37,721 nt of DNA. Source: Actinomycetota bacterium (GTDB taxonomy: Bacteria; Actinomycetota; Actinomycetes; Streptosporangiales; Streptosporangiaceae). Each line of letters starts with the position of its first letter. The stretch's first letter is position 1. The notes under the pieces are model-generated. The model saw nothing but the letters and a program-made list of their open reading frames with translations, searched no databases and was not told where the DNA came from. A program made the position numbers and the translations under genes. The stretch lies in contig PMSU01000133.1 in the NCBI GenBank assembly GCA_003168255.1, forward strand, positions 1 to 37,721, written 5' to 3'. Below are positions 13,909 to 24,091 of this stretch, piece by piece.

Positions 13909-16365
13909 ATGAGCGGCCGACGAGGGCAGAAGGTCCGGCCGATGGCTGGTGCGCAAGGAGTCTCGGCGGGTACGAACCTGTCTGGGCCTGATGCCCAGGG
14001 AGCGGGGATGATCAAGCACACGGCATACGGGGTCGAACCGTGGTGCGTCACCGAGTCGGAGCTCAACCTCGACGTACTCGCCCAGAGCGAGTCCGTTTTC
14101 GCGCTGTCGAACGGGCACTTCGGCCTGCGCGGAAACCTGGACGAGGGTGAGCCGCACGGGCTGCCAGGTACCTACCTGAACTCCCTCTTCGAGCTCAGGC
14201 CGCTGCCCTACGCGGAGGCAGGCTACGGATACCCGGAGTCCGGCCAGACGGTCATCAACGTCACCAACGGCAAGCTGATCCGCCTGCACGTCAACGACGA
14301 GCCTTTCGATGTCAGGTACGGCACCGTGCACTCGCATGTGCGCAGGCTCGACCTGCGCGCCGGGACGCTGACCCGCGAGGTGGAGTGGAGCTCGCCGGCC
14401 GGCAGCCGGGTAAAGGTCACCTCGGTGCGGTTTGTCTCACTGTCCCAGCGGGCGCTCGCGGGGATCCGCTACACCGTCGAGCCGGTCGGCGAGCCGTTGC
14501 GGCTCGTCCTACAGTCCGAGCTCGTCGCCAACGAGGCGCTGCCTGACATGGGCAAGGACCCGCGTGTCGCCGCGGTGCTTGAGTCGCCGCTGGTCAGCGA
14601 GGAGCATGTCGCCGCTAATGATGACCAGCAGCGGGTGATCCTGGTGCACCGGACGAAGGCGAGCGGGCTGATGCTCGCTGCCGGGATGGCGCACGAGGTG
14701 ATAGGCCCGGCGAAGATGTCAGTGAACACCGAGGCCATCCCCGACCTCGGCAGGTGCACCGTGGCGGCCTTGCTGGCGCCGGGGGAGCGGCTGGAGGTCG
14801 TGAAGTACATCGGTTACGGCTGGTCCAGCCAGCGCTCCCGGCCGGCGCTGCACGCCCAGGTGGTAGGTGCGCTCGCGCTGGCCCGGCTGACCGGGTGGGA
14901 GGGCCTGCTGGCCGAGCAGCGCGGCTACCTCGACGAGTTCTGGGCGGGCGCGGACGTCGCGGTGGAGGGTGACCCGGAGATCCAGCAGGCGGTGCGGTTC
15001 GGCCTGTTCCACATCCTCCAGGCCGGCGCGCGGGCCGAGCACAGGCCGATCGCGGCCAAGGGGCTGACCGGGCCCGGCTACGACGGGCACACGTTCTGGG
15101 ACACCGAGACGTTCGTGCTGCCGGTCCTGACCTACACCCACCCTGACGCGGTCGCCGACGCGCTCCGCTGGCGGCACCTGCTGCTGCCCGAGGCCCGCAA
15201 GCACGCGATCGACCTGGGCCTGGCCGGCGCGGCCTTCCCGTGGCGGACCATCAGGGGCCAGGAGTGCTCGGCGTACTGGCCGGCCGGCACGGCCGCGTTT
15301 CACATCAACGCCGACATAGCCGACGCCGTCCTCCGCTACCTGGACGCGACGCAGGACACCGAGTTCGAGCGCGACTATGGCCTGGAGATGCTCGTGGAGA
15401 CCGCGCGGCTGTGGCGCAATCTCGGCCACCACGACGCGGACGGCAAGTTCCGTATCGACGGCGTGACGGGGCCCGACGAGTACAGCGCCATCGTGGACAA
15501 CAACATCTACACGAACCTGATGGCGCAGCAGAACCTGGTCGCCGCCGCGGACGTCGCGGGCAAGTACATGGATGAAGCGGGCGCGCTCGGCGTCACGACC
15601 GAGGAAGCGGCGGCGTGGCGGGACGCGGCCGCCGCCATGGTGATCCCGTTCGACGAGCGCCTCGGCGTGCATCCTCAGCATGAGGGCTTCACCGACCACG
15701 CACGCTGGGACTTCGAGGGCACGCCGCCGGAAGGTTACCCGCTGCTGCTGCACTATCCGTACTTCGAGCTGTACCGGACGCAGGTCATCAAGCAGGCCGA
15801 CCTGGTGCTCGCGATGCACCTGCGCGGCGATGCCTTCACCCCCGAGCAGAAGGCCCGCAACTTCGCCTACTACGAGGCGCTGACCGTGCGTGACTCCTCG
15901 CTGTCCGCCTGCACCCAGGCGGTGATCGCCGCCGAGGTCGGCCATCTGGAGCTCGCGCACGACTACCTCGCCGAGGCCGCGCTGATGGACCTGCACGACG
16001 TGCAGCACAACACCCGCGACGGGCTGCACATGGCCTCGCTCGCGGGCGCGTGGACCGCGCTCGTCTCCGGCTTCGGCGGGATGCGCACCGAGGGCGGCAC
16101 GCTGGCGTTCAGCCCGCGGCTGCCGACCGGCATCTCCCGGCTGACCTTCCGGCTCCGCTACCGCGGTCGCAGGCTCTGCATCGCCATCTCGCACCACCGG
16201 GTGCGCTATGAGCTGCTCGACGGCGATCCGCTGCCGCTGTCGCACCACGGCGAGGAGCTGTTGCTGGAGGACAAGCCGGTAGAGCGCGATGTGCCGCAGG
16301 TCACCCCGCGCCCGTCGCCTCACCAGCCCGCGGGCCGGGCGCCGATCACCCATCGCACGGTCTGA
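13909..16365 (+). CDS. GH65 disaccharide phosphorylase (kojibiose/trehalose/maltose type)
   Basis: 818 residues from ATG 13909 (AAAGGA 4 nt upstream, 11 nt after pgmB). ATG 14008 (GGGAG upstream; MIKHTAYGVEPW) matches the usual family N-terminus and would give 785 residues. GH65 features are an N-terminal beta-sandwich (SVFALSNGHFGLRGNLDEGE), an (alpha/alpha)6 barrel with FWDTETFVLPVL, GQECSAYWPAGTAAFHINADI and the catalytic acid Glu524 in GVTGPDEYSAIVDNN, and a C-terminal beta domain (LTFRLRYRGRRL). It phosphorolyses an alpha-glucosidic disaccharide with inversion, giving beta-glucose-1-phosphate and glucose for the adjacent mutase. Linkage specificity (alpha-1,1, -1,2, -1,3 or -1,4) cannot be assigned from sequence alone. 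Confidence 0.92.
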   Translation: MSGRRGQKVRPMAGAQGVSAGTNLSGPDAQGAGMIKHTAYGVEPWCVTESELNLDVLAQSESVFALSNGHFGLRGNLDEGEPHGLPGTYLNSLFELRPLPYAEAGYGYPESGQTVINVTNGKLIRLHVNDEPFDVRYGTVHSHVRRLDLRAGTLTREVEWSSPAGSRVKVTSVRFVSLSQRALAGIRYTVEPVGEPLRLVLQSELVANEALPDMGKDPRVAAVLESPLVSEEHVAANDDQQRVILVHRTKASGLMLAAGMAHEVIGPAKMSVNTEAIPDLGRCTVAALLAPGERLEVVKYIGYGWSSQRSRPALHAQVVGALALARLTGWEGLLAEQRGYLDEFWAGADVAVEGDPEIQQAVRFGLFHILQAGARAEHRPIAAKGLTGPGYDGHTFWDTETFVLPVLTYTHPDAVADALRWRHLLLPEARKHAIDLGLAGAAFPWRTIRGQECSAYWPAGTAAFHINADIADAVLRYLDATQDTEFERDYGLEMLVETARLWRNLGHHDADGKFRIDGVTGPDEYSAIVDNNIYTNLMAQQNLVAAADVAGKYMDEAGALGVTTEEAAAWRDAAAAMVIPFDERLGVHPQHEGFTDHARWDFEGTPPEGYPLLLHYPYFELYRTQVIKQADLVLAMHLRGDAFTPEQKARNFAYYEALTVRDSSLSACTQAVIAAEVGHLELAHDYLAEAALMDLHDVQHNTRDGLHMASLAGAWTALVSGFGGMRTEGGTLAFSPRLPTGISRLTFRLRYRGRRLCIAISHHRVRYELLDGDPLPLSHHGEELLLEDKPVERDVPQVTPRPSPHQPAGRAPITHRTV

Positions 16366-16392
16366 GCCACCGAGCGATCGGGCCGGCCTGCT

Positions 16393-16505
16393 CCGTTCGG
16401 TATCCAGATTGACCAAATCTTCCAGGGCAACCGCCTAAGGGCTATACAAAATGATTATGCCGAACGGTGCCGGTTGCGCACTGACACCCTGATAGCGAAG
16501 ATTTG
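16393..16505 (+). promoter_or_regulatory. Upstream control region of hppD with interlocked inverted repeats
   Basis: This gap (16366-16540) is clearly more A/T-rich than its surroundings. Three inverted pairs occur: CCGTTCGG (16393-16400) with CCGAACGG (16460-16467); CAAATCTTC (16414-16422) with GAAGATTTG (16497-16505); GCAACCG (about 16428-16434) with CGGTTGC (about 16471-16477). TTGACC at 16409-16414 could be a -35, but no convincing -10 at normal spacing was found. The region probably holds operators for a tyrosine-catabolism regulator; no such regulator gene is adjacent. Confidence 0.4.
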
Positions 16506-16528
16506 TGCTACAGGTTGCATTGCGATGA

Positions 16529-17779
<1,251 letters not shown>

Positions 17780-17824
17780 CGCCCCGCCCGGATCCCCGAA
17801 CCCGGGCGGCGATGGTATCGGAGA

Positions 17825-17842
17825 TAGCTTGGCGTCAAGATA
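17825..17842. promoter_or_regulatory. Operator-like palindrome 1 upstream of acnA
   Basis: TAGCTTGGCGTCAAGATA is an 18-bp imperfect palindrome of the form TAnCTTGnnnnCAAGnTA. A second copy of the pattern lies 44 bp downstream, about four helical turns centre to centre. It resembles the TTGA/TCAA-type palindromes bound by urate-responsive MarR-family regulators. Confidence 0.55.
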
Positions 17843-17868
17843 AATCCCGGGTACGGTGGTGCCGTAGA

Positions 17869-17886
17869 TAGCTTGATATCGAGATA
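17869..17886. promoter_or_regulatory. Operator-like palindrome 2 upstream of acnA
   Basis: TAGCTTGATATCGAGATA is an 18-bp palindrome with a perfect GATATC centre and near-symmetrical arms. It shares AGATAGCTTG with site 1. It lies about 130 bp before the aconitase start, where a repressor or activator would act. Confidence 0.55.
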
Positions 17887-18015
17887 CTGATCGATGCTGC
17901 CGGTGGCCGAGGGCTCCTGGGCGGCAGCCGTTCGGCATACCCCGCGACCCTGGTGGCTGCCGCATGCGGCAGGATGCCAGCAGGGCATCGTGGATCAAGG
18001 AGGAGGTCGGTGCGG

Positions 18016-20754
18016 ATGATCGCGGACAGCTTCGGCAGCCGGGCAACGCTGCGGGCGGGCGACACGGCGTACCAGATACACCGGCTGGACGCGGTTGACG
18101 ACGCGCAGACGCTGCCGTTCAGCCTGAAGATCCTGCTCGAGAACCTGCTGCGCAACGAGGACGGGGTAAACATCACCGCCGACCACGTGCGCGCGCTGGC
18201 GGGCTGGGATCCCAAGGGCGAGCCCAGCACGGAGATCCAGTTCACCCCGGCGCGCGTGCTCCTCCAGGACCTGACCGGCGTTCCGGCTGTCGTGGACCTG
18301 GCCACCATGCGGGAGGCCATGCGCGCCCTGGGCGGCGACCCCGCCATGATCAACCCGCTCGTCCCGGCCGAGCTCGTCATCGATCACTCGGTGGTGGCGG
18401 ACGTATTCGGCCGCGCCGACGCGTTCCAGCGGAATGTCGACCTGGAGTTCCAGCGGAACTCCGAGCGGTTCGGCTTCCTGCGCTGGGGCCAGGAGGCGTT
18501 CGACGGCCTGCGGGTAGTGCCGCCGGGCACCGGCATCGTCCATCAGGTCAACATCGAGCACCTGGCCCGGGTTGTCATGACCTCCGGCGACCTCGCCTAT
18601 CCCGATACCTGCGTGGGCACGGACTCGCACACCACCATGCAGAACGGGCTCGGCGTGCTCGGCTGGGGAGTAGGTGGCATCGAGGCCGAGGCGGCCATGC
18701 TCGGCCAGCCCATCTCCATGCTGATCCCGCGCGTGATCGGGTTCCGGCTGACCGGTGAGCTGCCTGACGGTGCGACGGCGACCGACCTAGTGCTGCACAT
18801 CACCGAACTGCTCCGCCGCCACGGCGTGGTCAGCAAGTTCGTTGAGTTCCACGGCGAGGGAGTAGCCGCCGTGCCGGTCGCCAACCGGGCGACGATCGGG
18901 AACATGAGCCCCGAGTTCGGGTCCACCTGCGCGATCTTCCCGATCGATGACCTGACCCTCAGCTACCTGCGGCTTACCGGCCGGTCCGCGCAGCAGGTCG
19001 CGCTGGTCGAGGCCTACGCCAAGGAGCAGGGCCTCTGGCACACGCCCGGGACCACCGCAAGGTACTCCGAAGAGCTTGCGCTCGACCTTTCCACCGTGGT
19101 TCCCTCGCTGGCAGGCCCGAAGCGGCCGCAGGACCGGGTGGCGCTCACCGACGCCAAGACGTCGTTCCGCGAGGCGCTCGGCTCCTTCGTGCACTCGCCG
19201 GATCTCGACAACGGGATCGCGGACACCTTCCCGGCCTCCGATCCAGTGGCCAGCGCGCCGGACGGCGGCCGCCCCTCGTCGCCGGTGCCGGTGACCCTCG
19301 ATGACGGAACCCAGACCACGGTGGACCACGGCTCGGTAGTGATCGCCGCGATCACTTCCTGCACCAACACCTCCAACCCGTCGGTCATGATCGGGGCCGC
19401 GCTGGTAGCCAAGAAGGCGGTGGAAGCCGGGCTGGCCAGCAAGCCCTGGGTGAAGACCACGCTAGCGCCCGGTTCCAAGGTGGTCATGGACTACTACGAG
19501 CGCTCCGGCCTGCTGCCCTACCTGGAGAAGCTCGGCTTCAACTTGGTCGGCTACGGCTGTACCACCTGCATCGGCAACTCGGGGCCGCTGCCCGAGGCGA
19601 TCAGCGCCGCGGTCGCCGACAGCGACCTGGCCGTCGTCTCGGTGCTGTCCGGCAACCGGAACTTCGAGGGCAGGATCAACCCGGACGTCAAGATGAACTA
19701 CCTGGCCTCGCCGCCGCTGGTGGTGGCTTATGCGCTGGCCGGGACGATGGACATCAACCTGACCACCGAGCCACTTGGCGCCGGCGCCGACGGAAGCCCG
19801 GTGTATCTGGCGGACATCTGGCCCTCCGCCCACGAGATTTCCGAGATCGTGCAAACTGCGCTGGCCGCCGAGATGTTCACCCGCGGCTACGCCGATGTCT
19901 TCGAGGGAGACGACAGGTGGCGGTCACTGCCGGTCCCGTCCGGTGACACCTTCGAGTGGGACCCCGACTCCACCTACGTTCGGCTGCCTCCGTATTTCGA
20001 GGAGATGCCCGCTTCGCCCGAGCCGCTGCACGACATCCACGGCGCCCGGGTGCTTGCCGTGCTCGGCGACTCGGTGACCACCGACCACATCTCGCCGGCC
20101 GGCGCGATCAGGCCGGACGGGCCGGCCGGCGAGTACCTGCTCGCCCACGGGGTGGCGCGGCGCGACTTCAACTCCTTCGGGTCGCGGCGCGGCAATCACG
20201 AGGTGATGATCAGGGGCACGTTCGGCAATATCCGGCTGCGGAACTTGCTGGCGCCTGGCACCGAGGGCGGGGTCACCGTGAAGCTGCCGTCGGCCGAGCA
20301 GATGAGCATCTACGAAGCGTCGCGGCAGTATCTAGCCGAAGGCACGCCGCTGGTCGTCCTCGGCGGCAAGGAATACGGCTCCGGCTCGTCACGGGACTGG
20401 GCGGCCAAGGGCACCGCGCTGCTGGGTGTCCGCGCCGTGCTGGTGCAGTCGTTCGAGCGCATCCACCGGTCCAATCTGATTGGCATGGGCGTGCTGCCGC
20501 TGGAGTTCCGCCCGGGTGAGTCCGCCGCATCGCTCGGCCTGACCGGGCACGAGGTGTTCGACGTGCTCGGGATCGAGGCGATGAGCTCGGGACCCGTGCC
20601 GGATGAGGTAACGGTGGTGGCGCACGCCGATGAGGGTTCCGGCGAGCGCGAGTTCCGCGCGGTGGTCAGGATCGACACGCCAGGCGAGGCCGAGTACTTC
20701 AGGCACGGCGGGATCATGCAGTTCGTGCTGCGGACGCTGCTGGCAAGGAACTGA
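18016..20754 (+). CDS. acnA: Aconitate hydratase A
   Basis: 912 residues, the normal length for bacterial aconitase A / IRP1-type enzymes. It isomerises citrate to isocitrate in the TCA cycle through a [4Fe-4S] cluster. The cluster ligands are Cys449 ([11 protein letters not shown]), Cys515 and Cys518 ([12 protein letters not shown]). Other conserved segments are [61 protein letters not shown] and [16 protein letters not shown] (swivel domain). The AAGGAGGAGG stretch at 17997-18006 gives 9 nt to ATG 18016; GTG 18010 would add two residues. Two 18-bp palindromes lie about 130-190 bp upstream and a hairpin terminator 8 bp after the stop. Confidence 0.97.
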   Translation: MIADSFGSRATLRAGDTAYQIHRLDAVDDAQTLPFSLKILLENLLRNEDGVNITADHVRALAGWDPKGEPSTEIQFTPARVLLQDLTGVPAVVDLATMREAMRALGGDPAMINPLVPAELVIDHSVVADVFGRADAFQRNVDLEFQRNSERFGFLRWGQEAFDGLRVVPPGTGIVHQVNIEHLARVVMTSGDLAYPDTCVGTDSHTTMQNGLGVLGWGVGGIEAEAAMLGQPISMLIPRVIGFRLTGELPDGATATDLVLHITELLRRHGVVSKFVEFHGEGVAAVPVANRATIGNMSPEFGSTCAIFPIDDLTLSYLRLTGRSAQQVALVEAYAKEQGLWHTPGTTARYSEELALDLSTVVPSLAGPKRPQDRVALTDAKTSFREALGSFVHSPDLDNGIADTFPASDPVASAPDGGRPSSPVPVTLDDGTQTTVDHGSVVIAAITSCTNTSNPSVMIGAALVAKKAVEAGLASKPWVKTTLAPGSKVVMDYYERSGLLPYLEKLGFNLVGYGCTTCIGNSGPLPEAISAAVADSDLAVVSVLSGNRNFEGRINPDVKMNYLASPPLVVAYALAGTMDINLTTEPLGAGADGSPVYLADIWPSAHEISEIVQTALAAEMFTRGYADVFEGDDRWRSLPVPSGDTFEWDPDSTYVRLPPYFEEMPASPEPLHDIHGARVLAVLGDSVTTDHISPAGAIRPDGPAGEYLLAHGVARRDFNSFGSRRGNHEVMIRGTFGNIRLRNLLAPGTEGGVTVKLPSAEQMSIYEASRQYLAEGTPLVVLGGKEYGSGSSRDWAAKGTALLGVRAVLVQSFERIHRSNLIGMGVLPLEFRPGESAASLGLTGHEVFDVLGIEAMSSGPVPDEVTVVAHADEGSGEREFRAVVRIDTPGEAEYFRHGGIMQFVLRTLLARN

Positions 20755-20761
20755 TCCGGCC

Positions 20762-20781
20762 GGCGGCATCGCGGTGCCGCC
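20762..20781 (+). terminator. Hairpin after acnA
   Basis: GGCGGCA (20762-20768) pairs with TGCCGCC (20775-20781) across a 6-nt loop, 8 nt after the acnA stop. No U-tract follows, as is usual for actinobacterial terminators. Confidence 0.55.
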
Positions 20782-20834
20782 AAGCGCTGGGCCCATGACC
20801 TAACCCCGCGACTCACCCGCGTCAGCGTGGCATC

Positions 20835-22163
20835 ATGCGTTACGTGCTGCGTCACCGCAATGGTCGCGATGCCGCGCGCCGGGCGGGCGGCGCCCTTTTC
20901 GTGATCGGCATCGCGATCCTCGCGCTCAACCTGCGGGCCGCGATCACCAGCCTGCCTCCGATCTTCCCCGAGCTAGCCTCCCGGCTCCGCTTGTCCACGG
21001 CAGCGGTGACCGTTCTGGCCACCATCCCGGTGCTGTGCTTCGGCCTGTTCTCCGGCGTGGCGGCGCCGCTGAGCCGCAGGTTTGGGGAGGAGCGGGTGCT
21101 GCTCGCCTCGCTTAGCCTGGTGGCCGTCGGGCTGGTCTTGCGCGGCGCGCTGCCCGGCGTCCTGCTCTACCCGGGAACGGTGCTCGCCTCGGGCGCGATC
21201 GCGCTGATGAACGTCCTGCTGCCCAGCATGATCAAGCGGCGCCAGCCGAGCAGGGCCGGGCTGCTGATCGGAATCTACCTGCTGAGCCTGGCTGTCGGCG
21301 CTGTATTCGGCTCGCTGCTGGCCGTGCCCGCATTCCGCGACACGGCGCATGCCGCCTGGCTCGGCGGGCCGGTGCGATTCTCGCTGTGGCTGTGGGCGGT
21401 GCCTGCCGCGATAGCCGTCGTAGCCTGGCTGCCGCAGTGGCGCTACCGCCCAGCCGCGATGGCCAGGGCCGGCGATCTGCCTGTTGCCGTCCGGCCGGAC
21501 ACGCGGCCCGTTCCGGGCCGGCCGCACACGCGGCCCGTTCCGGGCCGGCTTCAGGTCGCCCGGCACGCGCTGGCCTGGCAGGTCACCGCCTTCATGGGCC
21601 TACAGAGCCTGTCGTATTACGCGACGCTGTCCTGGCTGCCCACCCTGCTTCGTGACCGCGGCGCGAGTGCCGCGCACGCCGGTGACCTGCTCGCGCTGAT
21701 GAACCTCGGCAATGTCGTAACGTGCATGCTCATCCCGGTGCTCGCCCATCGGATGACTGCCCAGCGCCTGCTGGTGGTGCCCACCGTCATCGCCACAGCG
21801 GCGGGAATCGCGGGAGCACTGTACGGGCCGCTCGGCAGCGTATGGGCGTGGATACTCCTGCTCGGCCTGAGCCAGGGCTCCTCGCTGGGCCTGGCGATCT
21901 TCTTCACCATGGCGCGGGCACCCGACCCGGTGGCCGCCGCCTCCCTGTCCGCGCTCGCGCAGGGCGGCGGCTACCTGCTATCGACCGCGGGCCCGCTCGC
22001 GGTGGGACTGCTGCACGCGGAGACCGGCGGCTGGGGCGTCCCCGTCGACCTGCTGCTCGTCATGTGCGCGGCCGAGCTTGCCGCCGGGTGGCTCGCGGGC
22101 AGGGCCCGGGTCTTGCCATCACGCGACGACGCCCTGGCTGCATCCGCGGAAACGGATCTGTGA
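20835..22163 (+). CDS. MFS transporter, CynX/NimT-like
   Basis: 442 residues with about 12 hydrophobic segments. The N-terminal half has the CynX/NimT signature LALNLRAAITSLPPIFPELA, which marks transporters related to cyanate and 2-nitroimidazole carriers; others export amino-acid-like or drug compounds. RRFGEERVLL is the loop 2-3 motif. The central cytoplasmic loop between helices 6 and 7 carries a duplicated TRPVPGR segment from a 27-bp tandem repeat. ATG 20835 is used; GTG 20844 is an alternative with CATCAT 7 nt upstream. The substrate cannot be deduced. It follows acnA but is probably separately transcribed. Confidence 0.85.
   Translation: MRYVLRHRNGRDAARRAGGALFVIGIAILALNLRAAITSLPPIFPELASRLRLSTAAVTVLATIPVLCFGLFSGVAAPLSRRFGEERVLLASLSLVAVGLVLRGALPGVLLYPGTVLASGAIALMNVLLPSMIKRRQPSRAGLLIGIYLLSLAVGAVFGSLLAVPAFRDTAHAAWLGGPVRFSLWLWAVPAAIAVVAWLPQWRYRPAAMARAGDLPVAVRPDTRPVPGRPHTRPVPGRLQVARHALAWQVTAFMGLQSLSYYATLSWLPTLLRDRGASAAHAGDLLALMNLGNVVTCMLIPVLAHRMTAQRLLVVPTVIATAAGIAGALYGPLGSVWAWILLLGLSQGSSLGLAIFFTMARAPDPVAAASLSALAQGGGYLLSTAGPLAVGLLHAETGGWGVPVDLLLVMCAAELAAGWLAGRARVLPSRDDALAASAETDL
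21499..21548 (+). repeat. In-frame 27-bp tandem repeat in the MFS central loop
   Basis: A 23-bp sequence beginning ACACGCGGCCCGTTCC occurs exactly at 21499-21521 and 21526-21548, offset 27 bp. It duplicates nine residues of the loop without breaking the frame. Confidence 0.85.
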
Positions 22164-22209
22164 TACCGCGATAACCGCGGCTGGCGGAGCGGCCCGGGCC
22201 TGACACGAG

Positions 22210-22215
22210 TAGGAT
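22210..22215 (+). promoter_or_regulatory. Leaderless -10 box for the DMT permease gene
   Basis: TAGGAT is followed by 6 nt and the GTG start at 22222, without a ribosome-binding site. Confidence 0.55.
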
Positions 22216-22221
22216 GCCGCG

Positions 22222-23112
22222 GTGCTCTCGGTCGTGTTTGCCCTGCTGACCGCGCTGGCCAACGGATCGGCCTCCGTGTTCCAGCGGCGCGCCGCCAGGG
22301 ACGCGCCGCAGTCGAAGGCGCTGCACCTGTCGTTGTTCGGCTACCTGATCAGGCGCAAGGTGTGGCTGGTCGGTATCGCGCTGATTATCGTCGCGGCGGT
22401 GTGCCAGGCTACAGCGCTGGCGACCGGTCCGGTCGCCCTGGTGCAGCCGATTTTCATCATCGAGCTGCCGTTCACCCTGCTGCTGGCCAGCAGGCTTTCC
22501 CGGCGCCGGCTGCCGCGCCTGACATGGTGGGCCGTGGTCCTGGTAACGGTCAGCCTGGGGGCGGGCCTGGCCGCCGCCGCGCCGTCCGGCGGGGCCGCGC
22601 ACGCTCCGGCGCACGTGTGGGTGGTGACCCTGGTCGTGACCGGCTGCTTCGAGGCAGTGCTGATCGTCGCGGGCGTCCGGCTGAACGGGAATGCGCGGGC
22701 CGCAGCGTTCGCGCTGGCAGCGGCGTGCGGATACGCGCTGACCGCCACGCTGATGAAGGGCGCGATGGCCGCCCTGGCCCGTGGAGTCGTGCCGTTCTTT
22801 AGCTCCTGGGAGTTGTACGGCACCGCCGTGGCCGGTGTCGGGGCCTTGTTCCTCTTGCAGAACAGCCTCCAGGCCGGTTCCCTTGTCGCCGCACAGCCGC
22901 CGCTTACCCTGGGCGACGCCCTGATCAGCGTCGCCTACGGGGTGAGCGTGTTCGGCGAGAACCTGCGAACCGGCGTCTGGCTCGCGGCCGAGATCGTGGC
23001 CGTCCTGCTGATCGCTGTCGGCTGTGTGGAGATCTCTCGCTCCCTGGCGAGCGCGCAGACGGCCGAGGGACCAGGCACGCCAGCGGTCTCCGCGCACGGT
23101 GCCGAGGTGTGA
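22222..23112 (+). CDS. DMT-family (EamA/NIPA-like) permease
   Basis: 296 residues with about nine hydrophobic helices. The order is an N-terminal helix with ALLTALANGSASVFQRRAA, the conserved ATALATGPVALVQPIFIIELPFTLL segment of the first repeat, and the paired LQNSLQAGSLVAAQPPLTLGDALISVAYGV in the second repeat, as in actinobacterial DMT-family proteins. The C-terminal 30 residues are polar. Substrate unknown; relatives include magnesium and metabolite carriers. Leaderless GTG start predicted. It converges on the SMP-30 gene. Confidence 0.8.
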   Translation: MLSVVFALLTALANGSASVFQRRAARDAPQSKALHLSLFGYLIRRKVWLVGIALIIVAAVCQATALATGPVALVQPIFIIELPFTLLLASRLSRRRLPRLTWWAVVLVTVSLGAGLAAAAPSGGAAHAPAHVWVVTLVVTGCFEAVLIVAGVRLNGNARAAAFALAAACGYALTATLMKGAMAALARGVVPFFSSWELYGTAVAGVGALFLLQNSLQAGSLVAAQPPLTLGDALISVAYGVSVFGENLRTGVWLAAEIVAVLLIAVGCVEISRSLASAQTAEGPGTPAVSAHGAEV

Positions 23113-23151
23113 GTGCCGCGCCGGTGAGCCACGCTGGGCGGCGGGTCAAAG

Positions 23152-23167
23152 TGGCGGCGGGCCGCCA
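23152..23167. terminator. Hairpin between convergent genes
   Basis: TGGCGG (23152-23157) and CCGCCA (23162-23167) form a 6-bp GC-rich stem with a CGGG loop, in the 70-bp space between the DMT and SMP-30 stop codons. It could terminate both transcripts. Confidence 0.45.
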
Positions 23168-23182
23168 GCGCGGCGGCGCCTG

Positions 23183-24091
23183 TCATCCCGCGAAGGTGTT
23201 CGCCGGCAGGCCGCGGAAGCTGGTCTCGCCGACCAGGAAGACCGACCCGGCAAGCGGCTGACCCGCCAGGTCGCTCTCGCCGAGTCCCTCTCGCGACGTG
23301 GTCACGTACAGGTCGCCGAGCTCGGCGCCGCCGAACGTCACGCTGGTGACGAGCCGCACCGGAAACCCGATCACGTGGTCGAGCCTTCCGCCGGCGGTGT
23401 ACCTGCGGACCGCACCGCCGCGTGACATGGCGATCCACACCGCTCCCTCACTGTCCACGGTCAGGCCGTCGGGCCTGCCGGGTACGTCGTGCAGGTCCGC
23501 GAAGACGCGGCGGTCGCTGACCGCGCCGGTAGCGGGGTCATAGCGCAGCACGTCCACCCGTTCCAGCTCGGTGTCCGCGAAATAGAGCAGGTCACCGGCG
23601 GGATTCCAGCCGAGGCCGTTGGACAGCGTCACGCCGTCGAGCAGCGTGCTCACCCGCGCAGCCAGGTGCCCGCCCGGGCCGCCGCCCGGGCCGCCGCCGG
23701 GGTCCAGCCGGTACAGCGCGCACGCGCCGGGATCGCGCGCGTAGGTGAGCGTGCCGGCCAGGAACCGGCCTGCCGGGTCGCACTTGCCGTCGTTCATCCT
23801 GTCGCCGCGGCCGCCGGTCCAGATCCAGTCGAGCACGCCGGTCCGCTCATCCAGGGTGGCGAAGCCCAGCGCCGCGGCGAGAATCAGCCCGCCGGCTTGC
23901 CGCGGTGCCACGGCGCCTACCGGGACGCTGACCCGCGTCACGCTGTCCTCGCCGGTGCTGGGGTCGAGCCGGTGCACGTCGCCGGCCATGATGTCCACCC
24001 AGAGCAGCGACTGACTGCTGGCATCCCACACCGGGCTCTCGGCGAGAAACGCCGGCCGGGTGACGGGAACGGGCCCGGCGCTTCCGGTCAT
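23183..24091 (-). CDS. SMP-30/gluconolactonase family protein
   Basis: 302 residues, six-bladed beta-propeller lactonase. Metal ligands expected from the family are visible: Glu18 (LAESPVWD), the Asn of LSNGLGWNP and the Asp of RPDGLTVDSEGAVW; RMNDGKCDPAGRFLAGT is the substrate-lid region. It hydrolyses a sugar lactone to the aldonic acid. A GGGPGGGPGG insert sits in one surface loop. The ATG overlaps the stop of the aldolase gene (ATGA), so the two are coupled and probably act on successive steps of a sugar-acid pathway. The dehydrogenase and dehydratase that would complete it are not in the window. Confidence 0.9.
   Translation of the reverse strand: MTGSAGPVPVTRPAFLAESPVWDASSQSLLWVDIMAGDVHRLDPSTGEDSVTRVSVPVGAVAPRQAGGLILAAALGFATLDERTGVLDWIWTGGRGDRMNDGKCDPAGRFLAGTLTYARDPGACALYRLDPGGGPGGGPGGHLAARVSTLLDGVTLSNGLGWNPAGDLLYFADTELERVDVLRYDPATGAVSDRRVFADLHDVPGRPDGLTVDSEGAVWIAMSRGGAVRRYTAGGRLDHVIGFPVRLVTSVTFGGAELGDLYVTTSREGLGESDLAGQPLAGSVFLVGETSFRGLPANTFAG

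Noticed and set aside
14719..16416. 565-residue open frame on the minus strand
   Set aside because: Antisense to the GH65 phosphorylase, whose catalytic motifs are clear; the antisense protein is Arg/Gly/Val-rich without family resemblance.
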